DNA of 64,000 nucleotides from Lota lota. Lineage: Eukaryota; Chordata; Actinopteri; Gadiformes; Lotidae. The notes under the pieces were generated by a model. It worked only from the letters and a program-made list of their open reading frames with translations. It was not told where the DNA came from and ran no database searches. The translations under genes were made by a program, and so were the position numbers. Shown one piece after another: positions 35,404-45,978 of the stretch. The stretch is from NCBI GenBank assembly GCA_026745465.1, contig JACYXH010000127.1, positions 480,220 through 544,219 of the forward strand, in the 5' to 3' direction. Numbering within the stretch: position 1 is the stretch's first letter; every line of letters starts with the position of its first letter.

Positions 35404-35575
35404 TGGGCCCCGGCCTCTGTGGGTCGGGTGTGCGCACCCGCGCGCGTGTTGCCGTCGCTCTCGGGGGGCCTCTACTGTGCATGCACGATTGTTGGTGCGC
35501 CCCGGACGGGTTCAGCTGGTCATGTCCTGTTGGTCCAGAACTTACCATTGTGTTAAAATAAAAGCAATACTGTTG
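35369..35575 (+). other. Poly-G tract (33 bp) and a GC-rich segment with AATAAA
   Basis: A 33-base G run (35369-35401) is followed by a GC-rich segment and then TTAAAATAAAAGC (AATAAA near 35557). Open frames exist but match nothing recognised. It may be the 3' end of a retroposed or decayed transcript. Confidence 0.4.
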
Positions 35576-35728
35576 CAAAGTATTCCCTCCGTATCAGGTC
35601 ATTCAACATCTTCCATGTAAAGATTTATACATCTGCACACTATGCTGGCTGTTTCACTGTATTATATGCTGTAGAATGTGTTGACTGGAGCAAGGGTATG
35701 ATAAAAGCTGTTCAGTTTAACCTGCAAC

Positions 35729-35810
35729 CGTTGTCGGCAGGATTTGAACCTGCGTGGGGAGACCCCAATGGATTTCTAGTCCATCGCCTTAACCACTCGG
35801 CCACGACAAC
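35729..35810 (-). tRNA. tRNA-Ser (AGA)
   Basis: 82-nt class II tRNA. Acceptor GTTGTCG pairs with CGACAAC, the anticodon loop is CTAGAAA, the variable arm is GGGGTCTCCCC, and the T loop is TTCAAAT. Confidence 0.94.
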
Positions 35811-35932
35811 AAGTGGGCATCAGCTTCAAGTCTGTCAGTAGTTTTAATAGTAACAGTCTGCAACATTTAAGGTATGCATTGTCTGAACTACCTTTGATAA
35901 AAAGATCCCTAATCAAATGTTGCATCAAAGAC

Positions 35933-36004
35933 TGGAGATGCCGGGGATTGAGCCCGGGGCCTCATACATGCAAAGCATGCGCTCTACCACTGAGCTACAT
36001 CCCC
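35933..36004 (-). tRNA. tRNA-Ala (TGC)
   Basis: 72 nt. Acceptor GGGGATG/CATCTCC, anticodon loop TTTGCAT. The T loop reads CTCAATC instead of TTCGATC, altering the B box, so activity may be reduced. Confidence 0.85.
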
Positions 36005-36022
36005 TTACTGTCATAAATCTTA

Positions 36023-36085
36023 CCTTTCACATCTGCAGATGGAGAGCACAATGGATTTGTTGTCCATTGCCTTAGCCACAACAGC
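36023..36085 (-). pseudogene. Degenerate tRNA-Ser
   Basis: CAATGGATTTGTTGTCCATTG and neighbouring bases match the Ser-AGA anticodon arm with changes; the T arm is lost. Confidence 0.55.
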
Positions 36086-36206
36086 ACATAAGGTTCTTCG
36101 GAAGTCAATCAGTTGTTCAAAGAGTCACATTCTGCAATGTTTCATGATTGAATTATAGTTTACTTCTACTTTAGATAAAGTACAATGCCTTGCTTTCGCA
36201 ACATTG

Positions 36207-36277
36207 TGGAGATACCAGGGATTAAACGCTGGGCCTCATACAAGCAAAGCCTGCACTCTACCACTGAGCTACATTGA
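36207..36277 (-). pseudogene. Degenerate tRNA-Ala
   Basis: Resembles 35933-36004 along its whole length with many substitutions in stems. The TGC triplet is still readable. Confidence 0.65.
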
Positions 36278-36396
36278 CTTCAACACTTGGACATGACAAC
36301 TCTAGTCATCAGATCAATCGGTCCTTTGAACAGTAACAGAGCACATATGTTCAGGTTGGGAGAACATCTTGTTATAAACAATAGATGCTTTGACCT

Positions 36397-36440
36397 AATC
36401 TAGCAGATGCCAGAGACTGAACCCACGCAATAAATGCATC
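36397..36440 (-). pseudogene. tRNA-Ala fragment
   Basis: Only the T-arm and acceptor side (AGATGCCAGAGACTGAACCC) is recognisable, so the Ser/Ala pair exists in two tandem units, the second largely decayed. Confidence 0.45.
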
Positions 36441-36516
36441 TTCACTGTACTATATGCTGTAGAATGTGTTGACTGGCACAAGGGTATGATAAAAGCTGCT
36501 CAGATTAACCTGCAAC

Positions 36517-36598
36517 CGTTGTCGGCAGGATTCGAACCTGCGCGGGGAGACCCCAATGGATTTCTAGTCCATCGCCTTAACCACTCGGCCACGACAAC
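36517..36598 (-). tRNA. tRNA-Ser (AGA)
   Basis: 82 nt, intact, with the standard T loop TTCGAAT. Second member of the Ser/Ala tandem. Confidence 0.95.
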
Positions 36599-36664
36599 AA
36601 GTGGGCATTAGTTTCAAGTCTGTCAGCTGTTTTAATAGTAACAGTCTGCAACATTTAAGGTATG

Positions 36665-37083
36665 CATTGTCTGATATTGTACTGAGAATGTAACTATTCT
36701 ACTGAATACATATTGTACTGAGAATGTACCTATTCTACGAAATACATATTGTAGAGACCGTAGCTATTCCACAGAAAATGACCCCATTTTACTTTTTGTA
36801 CTTTTTTATTGAAATAGAAAGTGTAAAAACATTTGATTATGTTGTCATTCATAATTCTGAAATATAAACTAAGATATTCTTTACATTTTCTACTTGCTGC
36901 AAACGTTTACAATTTCATATTGTTAAATGTATACAAAACATTCAGCAAAAATCAGACATTGATCAATATAGAATATGTAATCTAATCTTGTATAATGGGT
37001 TATATGTTACAAGTCAGGGTTATTTTCCAAATTAATTGTCAAATGAAAGCAGTATAACTTTAATGCAGTTCTCTTAGATCTCA
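36665..37083 (-). pseudogene. TRIM 3'-UTR remnant without coding sequence
   Basis: Matches the TRIM 3' flank (minisatellite units, CCACAGAAAATGACCCC, CAAATGAAAGCAGTA) and ends where a coding part would begin. Confidence 0.65.
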
Positions 37084-37250
37084 GGAGGGAGGGAGAGGGA
37101 GAGAGGGGGGAGGATAGAGCGAGAGAGAGTGGGATGGAGAGAGAGAAGGTGGGAGAGAGAGAGGTGGGCAGAGAGAGAGATGGAGAGAGGAGAGGGAAGG
37201 AGGCAGAGGGAGAGAGAGGGAGTAAGATATTATTCAGTTATTCAGTTATT

Positions 37251-37252
<2 letters not shown>

Positions 37253-37319
<67 letters not shown>

Positions 37320-37320
37320 T
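37253..37320. repeat. (GT)n microsatellite
   Basis: About 65 bp GT. The following 115 bp (37320-37435) are inverted at 41325-41440, also beside a CA run. Confidence 0.95.
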
Positions 37321-37439
37321 GAACTACTAGTCCTGCATTGGGCCAGATGTTAGAATACAGCAGTTCTCCTTGTCATACAAAGACCTCGGAGAGTTTAGGT
37401 TTTGTTTCGTAACGTTTCATTTAACTCTTATTTCAGTTG

Positions 37440-38400
37440 TCACGGGATCGCCCACCTCTCTCTTTGATACTCCTGTAATAGTTAGGAGGTGTGTGTGTGT
37501 GTGCGGGATCATTGTTTGATTTCTAACATCCATGATATTTGCTTGTAAACTCATAAGCTGTCATGGACCAATCTTTGCCACTTTATTTAAATTATGGAAT
37601 ACCTAAATTAAAGTTAAAGTAAAGTACTAAACAAATCAAAATATGCTTACTGTTGTAATGTGTACACAATGTGTATGCATGACAAGAATGAGCATAATCC
37701 TAGATTAGCTAGAAAGGAGAGCAGAGATAGCAGAGAGGAGGAAGAGAAGGGAGAGGAAGGAGAGAGGAGAAATTAAAATGAGAGGATGGAGAGGAGAGGA
37801 GAGCTGTCAAAAGAAAGTCACGGTACTCACACACACGGGGTGAATCTTTACATGTAGTCACTGTGACCTTTGTGTAAGGTGTAACACATGTTGGGTTGTT
37901 GTATGGTGGACATGAAGTCATTGACTGGCTCAACAGCTACAAACTTGTGCAATCGATCCGATTTTAATCCTTCCATGAAGCCCATAATGTGTAAAATAGT
38001 TTTTAGTCAACACGTTTACATTTTGTTATCACCCTGAAATTGTACTTAATACAAATTGTACTGAGAAATTACCTATTCCACTGAATACATATTGTACTGA
38101 TGATGTACTTATTCCATTTAGAATGACCCAGTCTATTTTTTGCAATTTATTATTGAAATCAGAAAAGTTTACAGACATTTCATTATGTTGTCATTCATAA
38201 TTCAGAAATATAACATAATTGAAAAAAAACTACTGATTATGTTATACAAACTAATCCTTCAAACATGTTCTACACAACTGCAACCATATAACATTTTATA
38301 GCATTACACTTGAACAATAGTATAATCTAAGAATTTCTAATGGGTTACATTTTCTATTAGTAAGGGTTCTTTTCTTAACGAATTAATCCTAAAAGACAGC
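37440..38400. other. Non-coding; includes TRIM 3' flank and arm-like sequence
   Basis: The stretch 37690-37960 repeats 13140-13420 of the left arm in direct orientation. The stretch 38030-38400 is the 3' flank of the next TRIM copy. No gene is seen. Confidence 0.55.
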
Positions 38401-38403
38401 AGA

Positions 38404-39252
38404 TTATACATTGGTCAGATCTTCTATTTCCTGCTCCAGCTCTTTGATGAGGTCTTCAAATTGTTTCTCTGTGGATTTCAGTCTCTCTTTAACCGTTTGG
38501 TTGAAATCATCCTGCCACTTTTCAATAGAGCGCTTCACAGCAGTGAAGACCTGCACACCATCAGCTATCTCTATGTCTGCGTCTGCTTTGCTGCGGTCCG
38601 ATGTGTCTGCAATCTCCTGAATCTTTCGTTTTCTCTCCTGGATCATCTGCTGAACTTCAGTCTCCATCTTCCCCAGCTGGGCCCTCTTCACTTCATATTC
38701 CTCTTTTAGAGGTACAACAGGATGGAACCTGTGGTCTGTCTCTGTGCAGAACTGACACACACACACCTGTTCAGCCTGGCAGAAGAGCTCCAGTAGTTGA
38801 TTGTGTTTCTTACACATCCTGTCTTCCAGACGGTCCATAGGCTCGACCAGCCGATGTCTCTTCAGGCCTGCGACTCTCTGATGTGGCTCCAGGTGGGTTT
38901 GGCAGTAAGAGGTAAAACACACTAGGCAGGACTTCACAGCCTTCAGCTGGGTCCCAGTACAGACATCACAGGGAACTTCTGCTGGTTCAACACAAGGCTG
39001 CTCTTTGACTCGTACAGAACTTCTAAACTGATCAACCATCTCTGATATGAAGGTATTGACCTGTAAATCAGGTCTTGTCTGGAACAGTTTGTTACAAACA
39101 GGACATTTATACTGGACTTGGCCATCCCAGAACCTTGTAATACAGGTTCTGCAGAAGTTGTGTCCACATGGTGTGGTGACTGGGCTGTTGAGCACATCCA
39201 GACAGATGGGACATGAAAAGATATCCTCAGACCAGGAAGAGTCGGACGCCAT
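38404..39252 (-). CDS. TRIM-like RING - B-box - coiled coil protein lacking PRY/SPRY
   Basis: The start is set at MASDSSWSEDIF (39252), two bases after a TTTTTCTAG splice acceptor; an upstream in-frame ATG is intronic. The 282-residue frame has a full C3HC4 RING, a B-box-like cluster, B-box 2 (CKKHNQLLELFC...CVCQFCTETDHRFH) and a coiled coil, and stops at DLTNV. Beyond DLTN the DNA switches to sequence matching the 3' UTR of the copy at 45979 (TGTATAATCTGCT), so a deletion joining an AATG in the coding region to the 3' UTR removed the SPRY domain and supplied a stop. Such a protein could dimerise through its coiled coil but could not recognise SPRY targets. This is one of only two long open TRIM frames here. 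Confidence 0.7.
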   Translation of the reverse strand: MASDSSWSEDIFSCPICLDVLNSPVTTPCGHNFCRTCITRFWDGQVQYKCPVCNKLFQTRPDLQVNTFISEMVDQFRSSVRVKEQPCVEPAEVPCDVCTGTQLKAVKSCLVCFTSYCQTHLEPHQRVAGLKRHRLVEPMDRLEDRMCKKHNQLLELFCQAEQVCVCQFCTETDHRFHPVVPLKEEYEVKRAQLGKMETEVQQMIQERKRKIQEIADTSDRSKADADIEIADGVQVFTAVKRSIEKWQDDFNQTVKERLKSTEKQFEDLIKELEQEIEDLTNV

Positions 39253-40190
39253 TCCTAGAAAAAACAATTATGAAATTAAAAATTAAATTACCATTTTAAC
39301 TATACGTTATATGTTGTATACATGTAATAATGTGTTAATATTCATGAATGTGTTGTTATTTCAAGCAAAGCTCTTGAGCCAACAGGTCGGTACAACAGCA
39401 CTGAACATAAACACACTGGTCACTATTGACTCTCACACCGCTACCACCGCGAATGAAGGAGCCAACTGCACTCACACACAGGGAAGATTCTAACGCCACT
39501 ACTACTCTGATCCATACTGCTTATCCAGCCGCTACTTTAACGCTACTCTTATCGCATCTTTTAGAAGAAGACAAGTTAAGAACAAGACATCCTTCTTCAA
39601 CAGCAACACCGTACACAGGTTTTGAATACATAACTATTATAGACTCTATACTATTGAGAACATTGAAATGTGATACAAACAAAAAGAAATCAATAAACAA
39701 GAGAAAAGAAAAGACAGTGGCATAGAGCAACAGGGATGGGGTCTGCATGCAGCTGGGCCTCAAAAAGGCCTGAAGCCTTATCTGAACAGTTCTTCTGAAG
39801 GAAGATCTTTCCTGGTAAACATTCTGGATGAACGATCACCAGGAAGTAAATCTATTTCCTTTGTTCCTCAAATACCGCTTGCAGCGCCGGGTACGTCGGA
39901 GCTCATCGATACTTAGATTAGATTACACTTTACATACTACGGTGTGTAATAGTATCATGGTGCCACCCCCAGGGACCCCGGTTAATACACACGAACACAC
40001 GAACACACGAACACAAAAGGAGATGCAAACAAAGGCACACCATAGCACAATTCCACACACACACCAAGGCTGAGGAGGATCTAAGCCCAGCAACTGAACT
40101 AAAAACAGGCCTGCACTGAATCCACATTCAAATCCCGGTTCTCCCCATGAACACGTTCGAGCCTCATCTACGGCGTCTTGTGTCCTACAG

Positions 40191-40256
40191 CTCGCAGAAC
40201 CCCCCGACGACAGGGATAACTTGAAGAGGACCAGAGAGAAGGAAACTCCAGAGAAG
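40191..40256 (+). other. Isolated exon-like segment (22 codons)
   Basis: CTTGTGTCCTACAG precedes an open 66-nt frame (LAEPPDDRDNLKRTREKE then TPEK), followed by the donor-like GTGTGT. The length is a multiple of three. There is no recognised product, and chance cannot be excluded. Confidence 0.3.
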
Positions 40257-40442
40257 GTGTGTTTATGTCTTTGATATTCCAAGGACGTGGTAGAGTGATA
40301 ATAGATAGGGTCATTCAGTCACTGTGGTGAAAGGATGAACACAGTTTAATAAACCTACCTTGAATGAACCTTTCATTATGTCTTGTGTTCATTTTGTGGG
40401 GTTGGGTTCGTGTTGGGTCTCTATCTTCTGTTCACCTGCTTG

Positions 40443-40444
<2 letters not shown>

Positions 40445-40492
<48 letters not shown>
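40445..40492. repeat. (GT)n microsatellite
   Basis: About 48 bp GT. Confidence 0.95.
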
Positions 40493-40496
<4 letters not shown>

Positions 40497-40664
40497 AGTA
40501 CCAAAGGTTATTTAACCATTCCAAACACCTCCACCACACACACACCTGTGTGTGTGTGTGTGTGTCCTTCACCTTAATCATGTTGGCCAGAAGGTGAATT
40601 GCACCGAGGTGGATTCACCGCCCCCTAGTGGCTCCACATGCAATAACAGAGTACTACAAAATGG

Positions 40665-41217
40665 CTTTGATAAACGGCCTCACATCTTACTATTAAGTCA
40701 TTTATCAGACGCGTTCATCCAAAGCTACTTACAGTGAATACAGATACACATAGGCTTTGGAAGTATGGCGCTGAGAGTGCTGCAGCACCCCCTGTTGGCT
40801 GATAGGGAAATAATATTGGAAATAATAATGTTGTTTTTAAACAAGTTTGGATTGATATATTATAGAAAATTCTTTTCTTAAGGCTGAGTAGCAGCTGGTC
40901 CTAAAATATATTTACTGAGTTGGTTGAGTGGTAGTAGGTCCTATAGACTCATCCTGCCAGTTTGAGTCAATTGTTATGCATTGCTAGGGTAACGTTGTCT
41001 TGATTTGGAGAACATGTTTCTTTAAGGCTGATTGATGAATTTAGGAATTTTGTGATGAATTATACAGGATAGCCATTTGTGTATTTACGGTTTTATGATG
41101 TACACTGTATATAGACTCATGTTTAAATGATTGAATTGGATGATATTTTGTACCATACGTGTACTGTTTTCTGCTGTCCCATCCCGTCTCCCCTTGCGTG
41201 CTCACATAGGTACATGT

Positions 41218-41261
<44 letters not shown>

Positions 41262-41265
41262 CCCC
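40665..41265. repeat. Tandem segment duplication, unit 1 (contains SINE-like motif)
   Basis: Begins TTTGATAAACGGCCTCACAT, includes GCGTTCATCCAAAGCTACTT (a SINE-like motif very common in teleost genomes) and ends in a CA run. Unit 2 is at 41480-42085. Confidence 0.8.
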
Positions 41266-41479
41266 TAACTATTCCAGCAGTACCAAAAAGAGAGATGGGT
41301 GATCCCGTGACAACTGAAAAAATAGTTAAATGAAACGTTACGAAACAAAACCTAAACTCTACGAGGTCTTTGTATGAGATGGAGAACCGCTGTATTCTAA
41401 CATATGGCCCAATGTAGGACTAGTAGTTAGTTAGTTTGAGCTCGCCACTGAGCCTCTCTCTTATGTTGGTAGTTAGTAG

Positions 41480-42039
41480 CTTTGATAAACGGCCTCACAT
41501 CTTACTATTAAGTCATTTATCAGACGCGTTCATCCAAAGCTACTTACAGTGAATACAGATACACATAGGCGCAGGAAGTATGGCGCTGAGGGTGCTGCAG
41601 CACCCCCTGTTGGCTCAGAGGAAAATTATAGTGTAAATAATAATGTTGTTTTGAAATAATTTGTGATTGATATATTATAGATAATACTTTTCTTAAGGCT
41701 GAGTAGCAGCTGGTCGTAAAATGTATTTACTGAGTTGGTTGAGTGGTAGTAGTTCCTATAGACTCATCCTGCCAGTTTGAGTCAATTGTTATGCATTGCT
41801 AGGGTAAGGTTGTCTTGATTTGGAAAACTTGATTTTTTCAAGGCTGATTGATGAATTTAGGAATTTTGTGATGAATTATACAGGATAGCCATTTGTGTAT
41901 TGAAGGTTTTATGATGTACACTGTATATAGACTCATGTTTAAATGATTGAATTGGATGATATTTTGTACCATACATGTACTGTTTTCTGCTGTCCCATCC
42001 CGTCTCCCCTTGTGTGCTCACATAGGCACATGTGCACGC

Positions 42040-42078
<39 letters not shown>

Positions 42079-42085
42079 TACACAC
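41480..42085. repeat. Tandem segment duplication, unit 2
   Basis: Direct copy of 40665-41265 with scattered substitutions and a variable CA run. Between the units lies sequence inverted relative to 37320-37435. Confidence 0.8.
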
Positions 42086-42228
42086 ACACAAACACACAGT
42101 ATTCTTTAATATATATATTCATACACTCACAGACATAACATACACTTCCACCCAAAAGGACCACAATGGAAACAAGCTCTTGGGCTTTATTGTGTTTGAT
42201 CCCTTTGACAGTTGTCAATAAAGAATTG

Positions 42229-42580
42229 ACAAATCTCGGGGCGGTGCGCTGGCACTCCGGACACGCCTGACAGTGCTGAGTGACGTCCCTCTTAACCCCG
42301 GGCCAGTAAACCCTCTCTAGGATTGTGTCCCTAGTCTAGTCCATGCCTAGGTGAGCCCCTAGTACATGGGAATGGGCCATGTAAAGGACTTTGCTCATGT
42401 AGGGGTGGGGGCACCACCAACTGCTGGGTCACTGCTCCCCCCCCCCCCCCCACCCTCTACTACCCGATAAAGCAAGCCCGGCCTGGTGCTGGAATGGGGG
42501 TGGGGTAGGTTACTCACCGACTCCCGGGCCTGGCCGTCACGGGCGAGGACGTGGCTCCAGGCGTTCTTCAGGGCGTCGTC
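42229..42580 (-). mobile_element. Ty3/gypsy retrotransposon pol fragment (integrase zinc-binding region)
   Basis: On the minus strand the translation contains LHEQ, then VLYMAHSHVLGAHLGMD, then ERVYWPGVKRDVTQHC and QACPECQRTAPRF. This is the H-H-C-C zinc-binding module at the start of gypsy integrase, preceded by linker-like sequence (ALKNAWSHVLARDGQ, RPGLLYRVVE). Poly-C insertion, frameshifts and a stop after GMD show it is dead. No LTRs are seen next to it. Confidence 0.75.
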
Positions 42581-42599
42581 TTGAGGAGGGGGAGGGGGG

Positions 42600-43020
42600 G
42601 TGGGGGGGGGGTGTAGTACAGGCCCGGACGCCACTCGTCAGCGTAGCGTCACTACCCCTCCGAGGGGTTCGTCCAGCTCCTCGTTCCGGGTAGCTGCGCT
42701 CCAACGTCCGTTCCCCAGGGCGGCTCCGGTTCTAGGGAAGAGGGAAACGGTCCTCTACCCGCGAGCATCCTCTCCCCCAGGCTGTTGGATGTTCGTGGCG
42801 TTAGGCTGCGTTCTCCGCTCTGCGACACACGACACACACACGCAGCCAATTTACACGTTTGGCGGACAAACCTTAAAACAAGTCACCCCGAGTCCCATGT
42901 CTGCTGGCGTTCCTCCTCCTCCTCCTCCTCCTCTTCTTCCTCCTCCGTCGCAGGTGTTTCCCACGGCGCTGAGCGGGGCCAGCGCTAAAGCGCTCCCGGG
43001 TGCCAGCTGGGGGAGAGCGG
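42600..43020. other. GC-rich segment without recognised gene
   Basis: Contains a CTCCTC tract, and its last 60 bp match the GC-rich portion near 1095-1160, directly followed by CT modules of the TRIM flank. It may be a junction between duplicons. Confidence 0.4.
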
Positions 43021-43800
43021 CTTCACTGTAGGAGAGAGGGAGGGAGGGGGGAAGGTGGGAGAGAGAGAGGGAAAGGGAGTGGAAAAGAGGTAAAGAGAGA
43101 GTAGAGACACTCAGAGGGAAGGAGAGAGGGAGGGAGGGAGTGAGAGGAGGGGAAGAGAATGAGGGAAGGAGGGGGAGAGAGCGAAGGAGAATGTAGCTAT
43201 TCTACTGAATACATATTGTAAATAATGTAGCTATTCTACTGAATACATATTGTAGATAATGTAGCTATTCTACTGAATACATATTGTACTGAGAATGTAG
43301 CTATTCTACTGAATACATTTTGTACTGAGAATGTACCTATTCTACTGAGTAATTATTGTAGAGAATGTAACTATTCCACAGAAAATTACCCCAGTCTACC
43401 TTTTCTACATTTTTATTAACATAAAAGAAGTGTAGGTGTAGGTAGGAGAGAGGGAGGGAAAGGGAGGGGAAAAGAGGTAAAGAGAGAGTAGAGACACTGA
43501 GAGGGAAGGAGAGAGGGAGGGAGGGAGTGAGAGGAGGGGAAGAGAATGAGGGAAGGAGGGGGAGAGAGCGAAGGAGAATGTAGCTATTCTACTGAATACA
43601 TATTGTAAATAATGTAGGTATTCTACTGAATACATATTGTAGATAATGTAGCTATTCTACTGAATACATATTGTACTGAGAATGTAGCTATTCTACTGAA
43701 TACATTTTTTACTGAGAATGTACCTATTCTACTGAGTAATTATTGTAGAGAATGTAACTATTCCACAGAAAATTACCCCAGTCTACCTTTTCTACATTTT
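43020..43800. repeat. Duplicated GA-rich + 34-36 bp minisatellite block
   Basis: The stretch 43030-43435 is repeated directly at 43440-43810, including two minisatellite arrays (43190-43340 and 43580-43745), downstream of the minus-strand TRIM fragment. Confidence 0.85.
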
Positions 43801-44164
43801 TATTAACATAAAAAAAGTGTACAAACATTTTATGTCATTCATATTTCAGGAGTATAAACTAATATACTCGTTTTGTTTAAGAAACTAGAGATTTTTAACA
43901 TGCACCTGCAAATGTTTCTCAATTTCATATTGTTAAATGTATAAAAAACATTCAGCAGTAATCAGATATTGATCAATATAGTATATGTAATCGAATCATG
44001 TATCACGGGTTATATTTGACAATAGTCAGGGTTCTTTTCCGAATGAATTCCTTCTTGTCAAATGAAAGCAGTACAACATTAATGCAGTTCTCTCAGATCA
44101 ACATAGTAGAGATTCCCATGCAGGAAACAACATTAGTGGTTTTGGTCGTTTGATTATTTTATTA

Positions 44165-44780
44165 TCAAACAAAATGTCTTAGTCTGTTTGACTGACAGGT
44201 GAGATGATCAGGGGGGGCAGAGTTTATACCTTCATAATTATAGCAACCTGGGCAGAGGATTGGATAGAGAGGCACACTAAAGGTGCAGCCAGTAGCAGAG
44301 TAGATATGAACCCTGGCTTCCACATCATAAAAGGAGACCAGACCCTCATCATAATCAACAAACACCCCCACCTTCTGGAGCTCAGCACTCAGAGGGAGAT
44401 GGACAGCAGGGCTATCATTAAATACCAACCCATCCTTGTTGAATAAAATAGTCCAGTAATCATTCTCAGGAATGGGTTTGATTCCACCTTTTCTGTTGAT
44501 GGACTCTCTGCCCACTCATAAACACCATTTAGTCTTGTCTTTAACCTGGACCTCAAAGTAAAATCTCCCTGAGGAGAAGCTCTGCCTTGTGAGAACACAT
44601 AGATTCTGTTTAAATCTCTTAGGGTTGTCTGGGAGTTTATTATCTACACCTCCAACATATACTTCTTTCCCATCCTCAGACAGGATGAGACAGGGATGAG
44701 CTGAATCAGGATCCAGAGTCACATCTACTTCATACTGCTGGACCCTCTTCAGTTCAGCAGCATGCAGCTTCTTTATTTAG
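44165..44780 (-). pseudogene. TRIM PRY/SPRY fragment with nonsense codon
   Basis: The copy begins within the end of the coiled coil (AAGAAGCTGCATGCTGCTGA) and runs through PRY/SPRY. The codon after WCL is TGA (44516-44518) where relatives have GGA. Near the end one extra G in a G run (7 instead of 6) shifts the frame so NQTD is lost. RING and B-boxes are absent upstream, where a TRIM promoter-type sequence in the opposite orientation begins. Clearly a pseudogene. Confidence 0.85.
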
Positions 44781-45059
44781 GTGAAATGACAGAGCATAAA
44801 CTAGGTTGAGGGTTGAATTATTTCACTGTGCGATTCCTACTGGAAAATGCCACATATTCGCGTCGTAACTGATGTAAAGTTGACGCGATTTTGTCAGTCC
44901 GAATTATTTCATCAGTTTTTCGTGCCATTTATTCGTTCCGTGCTTGATGTAAAATGACCTGATGAAACCTACAGTAGATGGATGTGTATGGGCCGATCGT
45001 ATGGTCCCTTCTGGCGTTCACCATTTCAGACATCACTTCCTTCTCCAAGCTCAGGACCG

Positions 45060-45241
45060 GAAATGGTCGGACGGAGGGGGCGTGGCCGAGCCTGGAGCTC
45101 TATATACAGACCCTTCTCTCTTGTTCGGGAGACGGAAGTTCATTTAAAGCAAAGCTAAGAAATTCCACGTGTCGGCCCTTCTCACGCTCCGGAGACAAAG
45201 AAGCCTTTTTAAAGGGAATATTTAGACGGAAACATTAGAAG
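45060..45241 (+). promoter_or_regulatory. TATA promoter and first exon of the plus-strand TRIM copy
   Basis: TATATA at 45101-45106 follows a GGGGGCG box. The presumed first exon ends at 45241 before GTGAGT, and the intron (45242-45976) ends in TTCTAG. It is homologous to 29412-29637, but without an open frame, indicating a 5' UTR here. Confidence 0.6.
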
Positions 45242-45978
45242 GTGAGTCCAACATGTTGAGCCATAATCCTCGTTGAAGCCGTCCTGTCTGCAGGGCGCCA
45301 TGTTGTACTGTAGCGTGCTGTACTCCTGTGCTCCGTATCAACACACGTGGCTATGGACTTACTCTGTTTCCAAACTACTCTTTCAGTCTTTAAAACCACT
45401 TTGCAATGCGGAATCGGTGATTTAAAAGAGATCACTGAGCTAACGTAAGTGTCCTCATGGAAAAACGCGCTGATACTTTGTGGATGCGCAGCGAAACAAG
45501 CCTTTAAATCCACTTGTTGTGTGGCCTCGTCGGGTTATACCAACACATCCTTGGTGGGTGACGTGCTGTTTGGAGCTCTGGATGTGTTGGTTGAATCCGA
45601 CGTGGCGGGACAACAATGGAATTGGAACGTTGGTTTCACTGCTATTCAAGTATCGATCTTCATGAGGAGGACGCATGCGCTGCTATTAAAGTATCATGGG
45701 GTCTTCGTGAGGAGGACGCATGCGTGAGGGCACCGGGCTCTTTCGTCCGCGTTGGTAGCGGTGTGAGAGTCCATAGCGACGTGTGTGTTCATACGGAGCA
45801 GGAGGCACATGTTGGGATTGATGTTGTACCGACCTGTTGGATGAAGGGCTCTGCTTGTAATAACAACGCATGTATGAGTATAGATGCATTATAACTAGTT
45901 ATAAACGGTTGTTTTACCGTTAGAAAATGAACGTCTTTTTTTTATTTTATTATTTTTTATTATTGATCTCTTCTAGGA

